Source: Phoronis australis (taxonomy: Eukaryota > Phoronida > Phoronidae). Taken from it: DNA of 64,000 nucleotides. Shown here piece by piece: positions 48,501-60,500 of the stretch. The translations under genes and the position numbers were made by a program. The notes below the pieces were generated by a model that saw nothing but the letters and a program-made list of their open reading frames with translations, did not search any database and was not told the origin of the DNA. The stretch is taken from contig NMRA01000339.1 in the NCBI GenBank assembly GCA_002633005.1, positions 210,510 to 274,509 on the forward strand, read 5' to 3'. Position 1 is the stretch's first letter. Every line of letters begins with the position of its first letter.

Positions 48501-51500
48501 TCGGGCTTGGGAAACCCACGTGCTTCCATTGTTTACATTGTTGTTTTGATTCCGGGTCAGAGTGGTGGACCCATGTCTCATTCTGGGTTACAAGTCTTCT
48601 GAAAAATTTGGCTGGATCTCTTTGGAATCTTCCTAGAATTTCCTTTTGAAATTTGCATTCTGCTCATTTTCTGTTCCTGGGTTAACATCCTTGGCACCCA
48701 TCGTGCACTCAGCTTACTCAAGCCCAAATTTTCACTTAAAATTTTAGAGACGGACCCATTGCTGATGCAAACAGTGTTTGCCAAATGTTGAACAGTCATT
48801 CGCCTTTATAACCATTGCATGAATTTTCTGCACATTTTCACGGGAGGTCGGCGATTTGGGACGTCTTGGACGAGGGTCATCTTCAACGCTTTCCTTCAAC
48901 GCTTTTCCCCTCCTGAAACAAGCTGACCTCTTTTTTACTGTAGAGTAGCTCGGGGTGTCTGTTTCGAGTGTTTTTTTTTTTGCATCTCTTCATGAATATT
49001 TTGGTTTCATTCCGTTTTTACCCGAATACTTTATGACGGCTTTCGTATCCGTTATCTCCATGCTGCTGAATGTACTGTCGTGTGCTTTTTTGACCTAGTG
49101 ACAGTTGACCATACTAATTCAGCATGAATGCAGTACTGTTATAAAAGATGAAATTTTACTATGGTGTGAAAAATTTAACCTGCGTCCCTGTTTTCTTGTT
49201 GGAGCCGAGAACTTATTGAACGACCCTTGTATAATGCCAGTTGACAGTCTGTTTGCAGCTGCAGTCGGAATCTAAGTTGGCACCCTACACGAAAGACGTG
49301 AGGTACCAAAATTAATAAACTAAGTTACGTGCCTTCTTTGTTCCCTTTTTCCGGCTTCGGGATTTCGTTCGCAATGATGAAGTATTACCATACTCATTTA
49401 CATAAAAAACCTCGCAAAACGAGAATTTCGAGATTGTAGTGATAGCTGGTTGTGGGATGGTTTCCGGGACACTGGAGACCTCGGAGTTGATTGTGACTAA
49501 GTAGTTCATTTTCATATTCACAATTTAATGAGACTATGCATCTTTAAGACCAATTTAGTGTACTTAGAATAACGATCGTCACAATTACCGTCTTCGTCGT
49601 CTTTGTCGTCGCAGTGGTCGTCGTCACCGTCCTCCTCCTCCTCATCATCATCATCATCACCATCATAATCACCAAAAACATTATCGTTATTTTCATCACC
49701 ACCAGCATCGTCGTCAGCATCGTATCATTGCACAATCTGTCTGGTGAGGATGAGGGTGATAATGATGATGATCATCATCTTCATCAGACAGATTGTGTAA
49801 CGAGAGTTGTTTTGCTTGTGCTGACACTTGACATCGGCATTGTCATCAGCATCGTCCCCATCGTCCTCTTTATCATCATATAATCACCATCATCATCACC
49901 ATCTGCATCCTACACATTGTGCAGTAAGAGTTGTTTTGCTAGTGCTGTATACCTGACGCAGGACAAACTTTCCAAAAACCTTGTCACACCGAGGTACAGT
50001 AGTTTGCAGTACAACCTTGAAAACGAGAACTGGTTAATGTCGAATAATTCTTGTAAGAATTCCCGGACATGTTACATTCGAAGCATGCCTTTTTGGCATA
50101 GTTGCCCATTTCCACCCGTCCGTAGTCCATTCCTTCAACTTGTTAAGTTCTGATTTTAACGTCCTGGGCGCTATCTTTGTGTGATGAGACCTCTACTCTC
50201 ATGATACACTCTTGATCACTTTTAGACATTAACTCGACTACTTGGAACGTTCGATTTGGTTGGAATGGCCGTTTCTGGTTTTGCAAAGTACCACAATTGG
50301 TCACGAATTAGCATCATTGCCCAGAAGCACGCAGACCCAATATGGACGCTGACACGTGATGGAGTGGAACTACTCGCAGTGGATAATAACATAACGGTGG
50401 CGTCCAAACTCACTCTAAACGAGGACTCCAACGACTTGAGAGAAATTTTAAAACTGTCAATCAACCGCAGCCGAAGTAAGTACGATTATACATGTAGTGG
50501 TCAGTCCATATCCATTACTTGTTTTTGTTTTTACCAAAAATCTACTCGCCTAGTTGTACAATTATGGTCTTCTAATTAAATCTATTTTCGAATGATTAAG
50601 TCACGGATGTTCGTCAAAAGTTTAGAATTTGAATATGGTTAGCGACCACTGGTCCTTATTGATTTCTCATAAAATCAGCACCTCGAATGTTTCGATATTT
50701 TGGGATTTCCGAGGAAACGTTGTCACATCGTCCACCGGCAAAACCCATGTGTCATGACGACCAAGACCTCGTTTACATGTACATGACGATGTTTACTACT
50801 GGTAAAAGTTTCACGCCTTTTGCATGTCACGGTTGCGCTGGATATACACCACCCCGTTGAGGTGCAATTGTCATATTTATTTCTTTTTAAGAACAAATCA
50901 GATTTTAGTTTCTCATCTCAAAAGTTCTTTGTTGTAGCGTTGAATTTCCAAAAGCCAGGTCGCCATGAACCCTATTAAGCTATATTGCTTTCATCAGCAA
51001 CTATATAGTCAGTATCAGCATTCTCATAAGAACATAGAATATCCGAATTTGGGATTCCATTTTTGCGAAAAAACATTTTGGGCGAAACAATAATCGCCAA
51101 TTGTTGACATGCAACTTCCATACATGTACATATAGATACCTGTACAATGTACCACCGGGGCAATTGAGAAATCCCATATTTTAACGCTTGCTGTGTGGAT
51201 ATCTCACGCAGCATGGTATCAACTAGTCGGGTGTGGACGAATGTAGTTCGTCAGCAGGAAAATCGTAGCTCCGGAAAGATTACCCACTCTGCGTTTACCA
51301 AATTTTGTGACCATCTTATGAACTCCCACCAACTACCTTTTTGTTTTATAATATTTTGCGAGCAATTCTTGGTAAAATGAGTAGGTCTGCCTCCAGAAAT
51401 TTTTGAAACGTATCATTCTTCAACTTCTAAATTTTCGTTTACTTTGTTTTTTACAACTAAGAAGGTATACAGAACCCGTCTGTGTCAAAAACTTTGATCT

Positions 51501-54500
51501 ACAGTAGCTCCTTTTGTGTGGATCAGGGCAATTACCGCATTAGCGATGACTTCGAGGCAATAAAAGACAGGCAGAAATAAGACTATCGTAGACTAAAACG
51601 GTTGATTTTCTATCAAATTGTCTTCCGAAATTGAAGTGTCTTTGAAAAAAATTGTTGTGGTCGTTCTTTCCCAAAGAAATGCGTTAAGCACTGTTCAAAA
51701 TGCGATTTTCATTGTTTATGTTGTGCATATCAAGGTAGTGTGTTTAATGCAATGCCAGATGCACAATTGAATGATGACCTGTGAGCGCCAACAAAAGATT
51801 GCTAGAACGCTTTGACAATAACAACCGTGTTACCTGATTCTGGAAACTCCTTTCGTCTGGAGTTGAAACTGTACGGGGTACATTTTTTACTATACCAAGA
51901 AACCACTGTATTCATGTTTTAAGAAAACAATGGAAAACACATAGGGACACATTTATAAATTCGAGCTGGCACATTTGACAAAATTTTATACAAACAATCC
52001 GATAAAGAAGCTGTTAAGTGTGTGAACCGTTTTGCTTCGTGTGACAAATACCATGCAAACTCATGAAATATGACGTCGCTTTAGTATAATGTTACAAAGG
52101 TACATTTCTCGCTTGTGCATTTGACATAAATTGTAACAATTACATAAAATGTAACAACTTCTTACAGTTTAGAAGAAGCCCAGCAACGTACTATAAAATG
52201 TAACTGTTGTTAATACATTTTACGATATTGTTACATTTTACTGCAAATCACAGCTCTTCTTCCAAAGCACGACTGATTGACTGTATGACAGCGTTGCCTG
52301 TCACGTAGTTTGATGCTGTACAAGCTTACTTAAACTCTTCTAAGAAGAGCCAAACGAATTCAAAATATACTTCTCTTGAATGGCCTGTTTGGGGGCTGGC
52401 ATCCTTTTATCTTGGTGTAGAATAAGACTCGCCACGAACGTGTGCCGTAGACTGACCTCCTAACTAACATGCGTTATAGATTGTGAATACAGAGGCGATG
52501 TAAGACCCAAGAAAATGTCCAAACGTAACTAATGACAGATAAGATTCCTGTTACGCTTTTGCATATGACGTTGTACTTGCCTCTCTCCAAAGGTGTTTAG
52601 GAATTATTTTTGAAATGCTGCACGTTTGCATAAGGGGCTACCAAAAGTTGATAAGACTTTTTGTGATTTTTAAGTAAATATGTGAAACTTGAATAAAACT
52701 AAAACGAAAACGAAATCATATTATAGGAAAGTGTAAAAATATTTTCAAGATTTCACCTTGACCAATTGTATCAAAAGAAATTTTGTTACTGACACCGGGA
52801 TTTTTCTTTTGATATACATGTACCAGTCTTGCCATTTTCTCAACAAAACATGGTCATGGAACCCAATTAATGACAGAGCGGCATAAGGTTATAAAGTATA
52901 CGCGCTTTCTACTTTCAGAAAATATATGTATTTATACAGAGCTATAACGTATATTGTTTTCTAAATATTTGGGTTAATGCATAGACTTCTCGATAAGTTA
53001 ATGCATAATCTTTAGCTGATCACATGCGATTTGATTGTTAACACCTACCTTACAGTCATTGTGGTCGCCGTTAGAGGTGAAGTCTTCCGGGAATTGATGT
53101 TACTTGCCCTTGAATTAGGACTTATCAGCGGAGACTATGTCTTTATCTGTGTCAACTTTTACACACAAAAAAGAGTCTATGGGGACTTCAGTTGGTATAG
53201 GGTAAGTACGCCAAGTGTTTTATTGTAGCCCCCGAGAAACTAGACATGGGCGAATCACATATACAGTGTACTTCGTCGCAGGGCATACCGTATTGCCGCA
53301 CCATTAGGTCCATGGGCGTCTGTGCAGAAGTGCACTTATATGCGAAACTTAGGCGCATGCGCTAAATATGCTAAGCACTTAGGTGAAAAGGCTACAAAAA
53401 CCCATTATTTGGGATATTGGCCCATGGGCCTAAAAGCGGTGCCAATACAAGTATTGTATGCGTGTATTTTAGGGATACGCAAAAACTGCCTAGGTGTTTA
53501 TTTAAACATCCCATTTCATTGAGCAGGTATGCGCAGTGCTGTAGTGGGGTGTAGGTGCACGTAGGCGCAGCCAACCACCTTTTGGCATTTAAACGTAGCG
53601 CCTACCCACCGTAAATTACGTTATAGTGCGAATTCAGTGCACTTTTTAAATTCACTGCTCAAGGTGATACCGTAGGCATTGGGCGCTTACTTACCTCTAA
53701 TTTTACCACTACAGCACTGGATATGCGTGCATGTAGTTACTGCATTTATATATGGATCGCCAACGTGTTCTTTTGAGAATGCGCATTGCTCTCGTTGAGA
53801 CTGGTAATTTTGAAAGCCTTGCAATCGTCACTGTAACAATGCATACGTGCACAGCATGTACTTCACGCTTCAGATGTTTATAAATTGGTACCTGCGGTAT
53901 ATTCTTGTACTTTGGATTGCTATGGAATCCGCCTTACTAACACAGTACGAGCATGTTCTATCAGCGCCTTGTGAATTCACGCATTCTCAGAATGATGAGT
54001 TGACTCTAATGATTTAAATGCGCCATTGTATAAATTCTCAATATGACACGTTGGGTTGGTTTGCCACGAAATTCGCCACCAGGGCCTACTGTATAATAGG
54101 AGGAGCGTGTTCTGTTCAGCAACTTCAATCAAACGTGTGTTATACAACGATCGCAAGATACTCCTACAGAACGTGTGAAACGCACGCGTTCTCAAAATAA
54201 CACGGAGGTTGGGTATGAAATTCGCCGTTGGCAGTAGCGGATTTAGGGGGGCAAGGGGGCCATGGCCCCCCTAAAATTTTTCCAGATACCATTTGGCAGT
54301 TCAGGGTGCTGACTAGCACATGCGTGCACCCAGGGGGGCTCGGGGCCCGGATGCATAATGCATAAGTCTCGAACAAACCCCGTTTACAGTTTTTTTAGTA
54401 ACCCAAAAATTTGAGACCCCTGCATCCCTACATTTTAGGCTGGACGCGCGCATGTCGCGAAATGCTATTTATTCCTGTGACTTGCCTCCCCAACTCAAAA

Positions 54501-57500
54501 ATCCTGGATCCGCCCCTGGTTGGTACCTCAGCGCGTTCTGTTAGCGACTTCCGGATTCAAGCGAAAGTGCACTGTAAATCGACAAGTACGAGTGAAATGC
54601 ACGCGTCTCCAAAATAACACGTTACCTCCCAAGACATTTAATCCCGTTAGTCTGACTGGGCAAATCCCTACTTCTTCGAGAAGTGATTCCCTAATACAAG
54701 GCGCATGGGTTAACAAACCAGTAGGAGCACACAAGTACCTTTGCAACAGACGCGTGTATTAAACTGGCTCGTTGTGTGTGACTTTTAACCGTTGTTGTTA
54801 GTTCTTTCCATTAGATTGTTTATTGTTAAATCGAAAACATCAATTGTGTTAAATAAATCAACAACTTTCACTCTCACCAGCATGATATTTAAGGTACATG
54901 CTACTTAATGCGGATATTGGCCAAGTTTAAGATACTTATCTGGTAGAGGCATGGACGCATGTATGCAGTTGTCTTTAAAAATTACTGTTCGCGCCTTATT
55001 TGCTGATTACTTTTGTCTGTGGCAAGTGGAAACATTTTCTGGATCTACAGTACATGTACGCCAATGCATTTAATCAATCCATAATGCGACGAAATATTTA
55101 TACTTCCTCCCTCTCTCCCTCCTCCCTCCTTCCCACAACCGTCCGAAGTTGGTGCAACTCCGGACGGTCTGGGGTCAACAGAAAACCACAGTTTAACTGT
55201 GAGTCTACCCCAATGTGACAAACGAGAATGGTTCTACTTGCTGCGTCAGCTGCAGGTATGCTTATCTCTTTTATGACACACAATGTGTGACTGGGCAAAG
55301 CGTTTTCAAAATAATGTGGATAAATCAGTGGAGTGTGAGACCCCTGAGGTCCCTGTCAAGTCCTCACAACAATTCTACCTTATGCTCCCTCTCTTCTCCC
55401 ATTCCTCTTCCTTCTTCCCTCCCTCCCTCCTTTCTCCCTCCCCTCACACCCCCACCCTCTTCCTCCTTTCTCCCTCCCTTTCTGTGCCTTCTTCCCTCCC
55501 TCCCTCCTTTCTCCCTCCCTTTCTGTGCGTTCTTCTTTCCCTCTCCCGTTTCAGCACCACGACGTATTTTGTCAAATCTGTTCATGTCTCTCGTCATACG
55601 AAACAAGTCGAATGGTTACCACTGTTGCTCTTTATTTAGTTTTCTTTGAATTTAAACATGTTTTCGTTTTAATGCATGTAGTCTGATGTGCACGATGAAA
55701 AAGCTCTGGAAGCATACAGGGGTGTAATTTGGGTCAACTACTTTGAACCAGCGACTGCCGAATACAGAGATTTTAAAGAAAAGGTCAAGACACGTGCAAA
55801 GCGTGAATTTGGCTTTGAGTTCGGGCCGACTGAGCAGGTAACGTAAGGGTAATCAATTTGTCCTCATAAATGTACAAGTAGGAAGCGGGGAGCAGGCGGT
55901 GAGCGCCAGTTTAGTTACGGCGCTTGGGATGCAGACTGCGCACATGGAAGGACTATAAAGTACCTCTTGAAGAGACAGACAAATATTTCGCGGTTCTACC
56001 GTGCAGTTGCTGAAGCCTTGCATTACAGGCCTACTGTGGTTATGGAAATTGCCAACATCTTTGCTCCACTAAAAGAAATCTTTCTGTGCTAATGATAACA
56101 TTGGATGTTTGGTTTTCTGACGTATAAGCAATTATCGTGGATCTTCTCATCTATATTGAACCCAGGGTGGAAGTACATGTAGTCCCGTTAAGTCTTCCGA
56201 TGCGGTCAACTATATTAAGAGGAGGATGTTCTGAAAATATGTCATGCATTCTGCAGTGCTGGCCCAAATTGTCACAGTTTTAAAATTGTGACAATTTGGG
56301 ACGGTATGACGATTTGAGCGTGCAGTGCACAGTGCGTCAAGTACTCTGTCTACACGCAGTGTTGTCACACGACTTACGTACATGTAACTAATTGCGAATC
56401 AAACAGAGGATTAAGGTATTTCGGCGAGTGGCAATAGTTTTGCTCAAAATATGTATCTGGTAACGTCTGAATATCATGTTCTCCTTTAGGTGCCGTACCA
56501 GGCATCCAATCTGTACGAAGCAATCTGGATGTACGCTATTGCAATGAACGAAACTCTGGCAACTGGCGGTGACACCTCTAACGGAACCCTCATTTCACAG
56601 CGCCTCTGGGGAAGGGATTTTGGAGGTATTTGTATGGATATTTTATCTACATGAGTTCCGTGGAATCATATGTGCCACATAGTATACCCACACCATAGAC
56701 GCACCCCCCATTTGGAGAAGTGGCCAAATAGGTCCGCCTCAGAGAAACAAAAAGTCCGAAAAAGCGGGACATGATAGGAATTCAGTGCGAATGCACAACA
56801 GGTCTGAACGTAGTATCCCGGTTTTTTAGACCCCATTTTTGTCGGTAAAAGGTCTACATACTGAAAAATTCGAGCCACCCATATTTTAGACCGGTTGTGC
56901 GCAAGCGCACCATTCTCTTTTCAATTGTGTCTGTGTAATTGCTTACCGGCTTCATCTCCTAGAACACGACGGGTGAAGGTATTTGGCTCTTTGTAAGCCT
57001 TAAGTCGCCATCGAGAAACAATCAGATTGGAACCGGCGAAGTCAATCAAGTACAGCCAAAGTTTTAATGTATTTATTCTGGGACAACTATTGTTTCAGGA
57101 ATTACTGGCACGATTTCGCTTAACAGTAACGGAGACCGGGAACAAGGTTATACCATTCTTCAAACGAGGGCGAACGGAGCGTCAGAGGTACATTGTTCTT
57201 CTTCTGCCCTTTTTCGTTCTTTCTCCGCATTATTATCGCATTCACCCCCCTGTGGTGCACCGCCTGTAGACCATGGGCGGCAGAGCACTGAAAAAAGTGG
57301 GGAGGCTATAGCCCCTTCAGCCCCCTATGGTCACCGCCCATGAATTACCACTGGCCTTTTTGTTAGGTCTACCTATACAAACATTTAACTTGGCAGCTCG
57401 TTGGGCAGGAACAGGTCGATTGCCAGTGTAGGTTGATAAACTCAAATAATTAAATACTAGCTAAGAACTGTTATGTGACCACAAAATATATAAGTCTAAG

Positions 57501-60500
57501 AATGTTACACTTCCCAATAAAAATTCACTGAGAATTACATAGATAGCAAGGATTTCAAAGATAAACTACTTGAATCCAGAAATAGATGTAAAGGTGTGGA
57601 ATACCCACGTTGGAACGGATCATTGTTGTTTCAGACTAATATCGCTATAGACAGGTTGATTAAAAATGATCTCGAGCTGGAATACTATGAAACTCATGTT
57701 GAAAACTGTGCTGATCTTCGCAAGATACAGATGTGCTCAATTCAGTTTATTGTCGGCAGCAGAACGAGTACTGAACGTTCACAAATGTTATGGCGTTGGT
57801 GGCAATGAAATTCATTTTTAGTAGCGCGTCTTTTTTATAACAATCTTCTACAATTATCAGCATTATTGTCAATCGTAATTTTGTTGGAATAATAATGAAA
57901 ACTTGTGTAAATGAGTTAAAAAACGCGTTTGATTTTTTGTCTAATGCTAAAAAGATGTGAATATTGTCGATGTATAAGTTTGTGCTCATTTTTACATAAT
58001 TGCTTGTATGCAAAGTAGACGAGACGTTGTGTTAATTCGATTCCTGGGCAGTGGTGTTATATACCATATTCCATGATACATTTATGCGCATAAAATAAAA
58101 TTTCATTTGTGAAAAACTTCTTCAGCTGATGGGGCATTTCTTCAGTAAGAAACAAGTGTTCGACCCCAAACCAGGCCAGGAATATATTTGGGCCGCGGGA
58201 AGAACCAGCACACCATCGGACTCTCCGAGATGTGGATGGAAAGGAGAACTATGTGAGGAACGTAGGTGTTCTTGCTGAAACACTTCAACTTTTGTTTTAC
58301 GACTGCCTACTTTGTCCTGGTATTTTATAGTTTTCAAGAATTAATCAATGAAAATATACTAAATCCTGCTTTGACGATTTCAATCATTCCTCGTTCTGTC
58401 ACCTGCTAATGCATCATTTGCGTCAATCCTCCAAGTTAAGGCAGGAATCAACTAAACTGACTCATTCTCCCTGTGCCACAGATTGGATGTTATCATCCTT
58501 GGTGAGTGGTCTTTTCCGACGGTTGCCGTGTAGTTCGCTAAAAGCGTAGGTAACGCATTCTCGGTTTGCAGACTTTGTAAGGAGTTTTCCAATATTCATC
58601 CCTCCTTTTGAGGGTTACCGAGGGTTACAGAACATTTTGTTTCAGAGAACTGGATGGGAAAGTGGTTTTTAGTACCGGGTTTGGTATCCTTTTAATTATA
58701 CCACATGTCAGGGTAATTTTGTTTTGACGGTTTTGATCACGCAAACCATTCTATTTCATACAAGTAAACAGTCTCCATGTTTAATCTTGCACATTTCAGT
58801 GAAATTTGACTTTTAACTTTGTCTTATTCCGCAAATTGCACATGGCGAAAAAGAACCTAATGTATTTGAACACAAGGATGAAATTAGATGCCCATCTGGT
58901 GTGTGGGCTACACATGTACGTGTACATGAGGGCTTCCCGCAGCCTCCTCGGATAAGGGATGTTGTCGCTATCATGACAAAACCGTGGTCATTGATCTTTT
59001 TATGGAAAGCGCATGTCGTCAACTACACAAACGATTGTGGGATAGTGATTATCCAAAGCAGACACTAGCAGACGTAACACAACGGATTCAGTGTTAAAAT
59101 CCCTGAATCACTTTATTTTAGTAGTATTTTGGCAACCAAAAGTTCAGTTTATCACAGATACTAGTAAACACTAGCAGGTAGTATCTATTCAAATAAACCG
59201 CCAGTTTACCTAACAAGCCTAACAAATGATCACTTTCGGACACCTACTGTGACTGGGCGACGTTTCCCACAAGTCTCTCATTATCACACCGATCAAAATC
59301 AGAAAGACGTGACGTCTCATGAACTAATGCCTTGCCCTAATCCCAACCCAAACTCTAACCCTAACCCTGATCCTAATCCGTACGATCCGTCACTCTAACG
59401 TTACCCTAGCCCCATGGAAACTTATGCCCATAATCCCTGTCTGGTTACGTCATTTCCGTTTGCTGTCGGATTCGGCTTGGCCCGAGAGTGCCTACCCACA
59501 AAGCAAAGCTCCGAGATGTGCGCGCAACTATTTTCGCTATCTGTAAAGGTCTGTTGGGAGCTGCATGATCCTCAGTCATCATGGGAATCCTAGAAGATGA
59601 GATAAAACGAATGTATAGAATTCCCAAAATGTAGATAATCATGGAATCTTCATGTCTTATTTTGTAAAAGAATTAAAAAGTCATGCATGACCCATTGGGT
59701 AACTTTGACAAACGATTGTCTCTAAGCACTTGCAATGTGATATACATGTCACTTTTGGTAATCAAAAATTCATTGAGATGAAAATAATAACTGAACTGAC
59801 ATCTGACGGAAACTGAAAATAGAACATACGAGCGTAGGAATAATGGAATGCTCTGAGTGTGGGATACAAGTCCAGCTCTATTCCATAATCCAGGAGTTGT
59901 CGCGCGTGCGATCGTCTGCTCAATTCGCTGTTAGTTCTTGGCTAGATGTTACGTAACACTCATTTGTACTTGAATAATAAGATTAAATTGAACTTGAAAG
60001 ATCTCAAGATCTCTACAGATCGAATATCTACCACTCATGGCGGTGCTGCTCCGGATAACAGCATTCCTACAATCCTTTGTATATACGATGTCTCTGTGGC
60101 GTGAAAAAGTCATCACCAGTTGTATTCACTGAAATTGGTGTTTGTTAAACAATTCCCCTGTCTTCATCTACCGAAAATTTTGCTTTTAGAGAAGTCCAAC
60201 GACTTACTAGAATTGATAGTTTCCCTAGTCTCAGTAATGGCTGTACTGATTGCCATAGGAGCAGCAGTAATCTGGGCTATTTACAGGTAAGAAAAGGACT
60301 TTCACTTTTCTCCTTTAGTGAAAAAGCTATTGTACTCTCCGTCAGGGTGACCAACTTCCCTGTCTTCAGTGTTTGTGGCCGCATGCGACCATTTTTCGTG
60401 TTTGAGTTAGCTCTGTTACCGCTAACGCCGTGACACTACCGTGCAGTAACCGTGTCATGTGGCTGTACAACAACACAAATGGTCATTGTACGGTCACGTG

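Larger units (their letters stand above)
40122..50225 (+). other. Intron 3 (10.1 kb)
   Basis: Phase 0. Contents in order: MITE 40563-40957; third copy of the duplicated segment with a nested MITE (42725-43745); TA-flanked element 45374-45780; small signal-peptide-like frame 46211-46339; mariner 47944-49229; trinucleotide microsatellites 49600-49905. A 156-codon frame at 41203-41673 resembles nothing known. The interval 43200-43570 inside the duplicated segment contains the 17-base palindrome GGCTGTTGTCAACAGCC followed by GAAACG, a signature seen in several retroelement tails. Confidence 0.75.
53202..55681 (+). other. Intron 5 (2.5 kb)
   Basis: Phase 0. Holds the hAT-like MITE 53534-53719 and the enlarged MITE copy D (54232-54518) inside a tandemly repeated stretch: ACGCACGCGTTCTCAAAATAACACG near 54180 recurs as ATGCACGCGTCTCCAAAATAACACG near 54597. 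Pyrimidine-rich CCCTCCCT tracts lie at 55095-55140 and 55380-55545. Confidence 0.7.

Noticed and set aside
49544-49883. Ile/Val- and Met/Arg-rich frames
   Set aside because: Products of trinucleotide microsatellites in both strands.
55215-55649. 144-codon Ser/Pro/Phe-rich frame
   Set aside because: Dominated by the CCCTCCCT polypyrimidine repeat; lies in intron 5.
57596-57808. 70-codon frame between receptor exons 8 and 9 as a possible extra exon
   Set aside because: Exons 8 and 9 already join in phase 0 with a family-consistent sequence; the frame has no acceptor/donor pair that keeps phase and no family similarity.
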